Assembly (NCBI GenBank): GCA_034336665.1
Contig: CM067572.1
Span: 5,324,286-5,388,285 of the forward strand
Direction of reading: 5' to 3'
DNA length: 64,000 bases
DNA from: Luscinia megarhynchos
Taxonomy: Eukaryota; Chordata; Aves; Passeriformes; Turdidae
In this document: positions 62,533 through 64,000 of the stretch, piece after piece
Position numbering within the stretch: position 1 is the first letter of the stretch
How the letters are laid out: each line of letters begins with the position of its first letter
Position numbers and translations under genes: made by a program
The notes under the pieces: generated by a model
Told to the model about the DNA's origin: nothing
The model's input: the letters and a program-made list of their open reading frames with translations, nothing else
Database searches by the model: none

Positions 62533-64000
62533 TCGTAATCAGTACTGTTAAAACCTTGGGGCTTCAAACCTTTTTCCCAGGTAAAGCCTGTGAAATACAT
62601 ACATGAGGAGCAAAGAGAGCCTGGAACTTGTAGGAAAATTGGAGTTTTGGGGATTTGGACTGAGTGAAATTTACAGGCTGGTGCCTGGTGGGTTGCCTTT
62701 GTGGCAGGAATGAGGAATCAGGAGCAGAGGCTGCTCAGGAAGGGGTGAGGAAAGGAGTGCTCTGGTCACTGCTTCCCTGGGTAGGGACCCATTGAGTGCC
62801 TGCTCCTGTTAACAGCTGCTGTTCATTAATAGCTGTACCTGACCTCTCCATGGCTGCTGGGAGCTGAGTGCTGGCCCCTCATCACTTCACTCATCATCAC
62901 GTTTGTCCCCTGTACGCAAATCTTGTTTCTTGCCACACCAGCAGCTGAAAAGTGCTGTGCAAAAAGCAAATCTCGGGGGGAACTCATCCTCTTCCCTTCT
63001 GGATATCAGTTTCAGGTATTTCTTGTGTTGCTATCAAAAATGCAATGTTAAACCTAGTTAGGCTGGGTCTGAAGCCAGGCCTGCCTCATCTTTGGAAATG
63101 GATGTTGGCAGATCCCCAGGCAGCCAGGAGCTGAGTGAGCTCCCTGGATCTGTTTCCTTCCCACTGCAGAACCACTTGGGATTCTCTTCATTCACATGAT
63201 AATTCTGAATGTGTATTTATAAGTACAAAGCCTCTTTTGAGAGGAGATAAGAGTAATATCAAACCAGGGAAAGTTCCCACTTATCCCCCTGCCACCTCCC
63301 ACTGAAGAATGGCTCTGGGAACATGGGGAGGTGTCTTTTGTGGAAGAAAGATGCCCTGTGTGACCCAAGTGCTATCTGTGGAACAGAGACTTGATAAATT
63401 TAGGCTTCAGATAGCCACTTATGTCAAATATGATTTCTTTTTAAACCAAAAAAAGAGGTTATAGCTGTACTTCAGAGGTGTTTATAGAAAGACTTGTCTG
63501 TTTTACAGTTTTTCTTAGTTTTCTTCTTTTTTTATTATTTTGTTTCTTTAGATAAAAAAAGGATGCATTATATCAATATAAAGCATGAGAAGGACGTGTA
63601 AGTTTGATCCTGTTAAGGTCAGCTGCAGCATATGCTTATAATAGTCCTTTTCTTTTTTTTGAAGAAATGTCTTAGGTTATAGTTTACTTACATTGAAAGG
63701 ACATGTTTCAAGTCTACCACCTGTTTCACTGAGAGCAATTTTTATTTCAGTTTATCAATTTTAGATTATTTTAACGGTAACCATAAAAATATATCGATTT
63801 TTAGATGTTTGATTTGGGAAATCATTTACAGTAAAATCTGATTGTTTTGTATCATAACTGTATCCTTTGTAAATTAAGTACATAGTGTTGCCTTAAAATA
63901 ATTTTCCTAAGCAATGCATGTTTGATTTTCTAAGCAGTAAGTGTGATATGTTAATGAATTTGAATCAATAAACTATATTATGCCACATCAGCATAATAAG

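Larger units (their letters stand above)
57864..64000 (+). other. NAALADL2 intron downstream of the exon (5' part)
   Basis: Starts at the strong donor and runs to the window edge. I looked for the next NAALADL2 segment, which would follow the split arginine codon (NLVQLY-like in human), and did not find it in any frame, so this intron is longer than 6.1 kb. Contents are AT-rich unique sequence, a CR1 3' end at about 60.24-60.40 kb, an A/C-rich tract at 59.73-59.78 kb and T/G simple repeats near 60.52 and 62.51 kb. Confidence 0.75.

Noticed and set aside
1..64000. CRISPR arrays, tRNA/rRNA genes, mitochondrial insertions, bacterial-type operons
   Set aside because: I looked for regular spaced repeats, cloverleaf-type A/B boxes, mitochondrial gene fragments and tightly packed co-directional frames, and saw none.

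Overview
The window looks like bird nuclear DNA, most likely from a songbird or a close relative. The evidence is several truncated CR1 LINE fragments of the avian type (3' ends with the 8-bp tail repeat typical of CR1), AT-rich intronic sequence, and one vertebrate exon with strong consensus splice sites. Nothing resembles bacterial operons, CRISPR, tRNA or rRNA. Species and chromosome cannot be fixed from the sequence alone.

Only one protein-coding segment can be defended. It is a 478-bp exon at 57386-57863 on the + strand that encodes the N-terminal cytoplasmic segment, the transmembrane helix and the start of the ectodomain of NAALADL2 (N-acetylated alpha-linked acidic dipeptidase-like 2, relative of glutamate carboxypeptidase II). 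The 57.4 kb upstream is read as part of a very long intron, and the 6.1 kb downstream as the start of the next intron. No other NAALADL2 exon is visible, so the M28 peptidase-like domain is encoded beyond the window. Almost all other open frames are short, begin at TTG or at unremarkable ATGs, have no recognisable domains, and look like chance frames.

Layout. 1-15 kb is intron with two short CR1 remnants (about 2.84 and 4.11 kb), simple repeats and a locally CpG-richer patch at 11.7-13.2 kb. 15-35 kb is intron with one CR1 remnant (15.5 kb), poly-A/T tracts and a possible conserved noncoding block near 31 kb. 34.9-39.9 kb carries a pair of direct, diverged copies of an unidentified ~270-bp repeat, with the longest CR1 fragment (about 0.5 kb, minus strand) between them. 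39-47 kb is T/G-rich simple sequence and two more candidate conserved noncoding blocks. 47-51 kb has three plus-strand CR1 fragments. 51-57.4 kb is plain intron leading to the exon. 57.9-64 kb is intron with one more CR1 3' end.

I did not find an undescribed multi-gene system. The observations most worth checking are the unidentified repeat pair, the six copies of a 12-mer AAAAAACCCCAA (both strands), the CpG-richer patch at 11.7-13.2 kb, and the candidate conserved noncoding blocks, which could be regulatory in this long intron.
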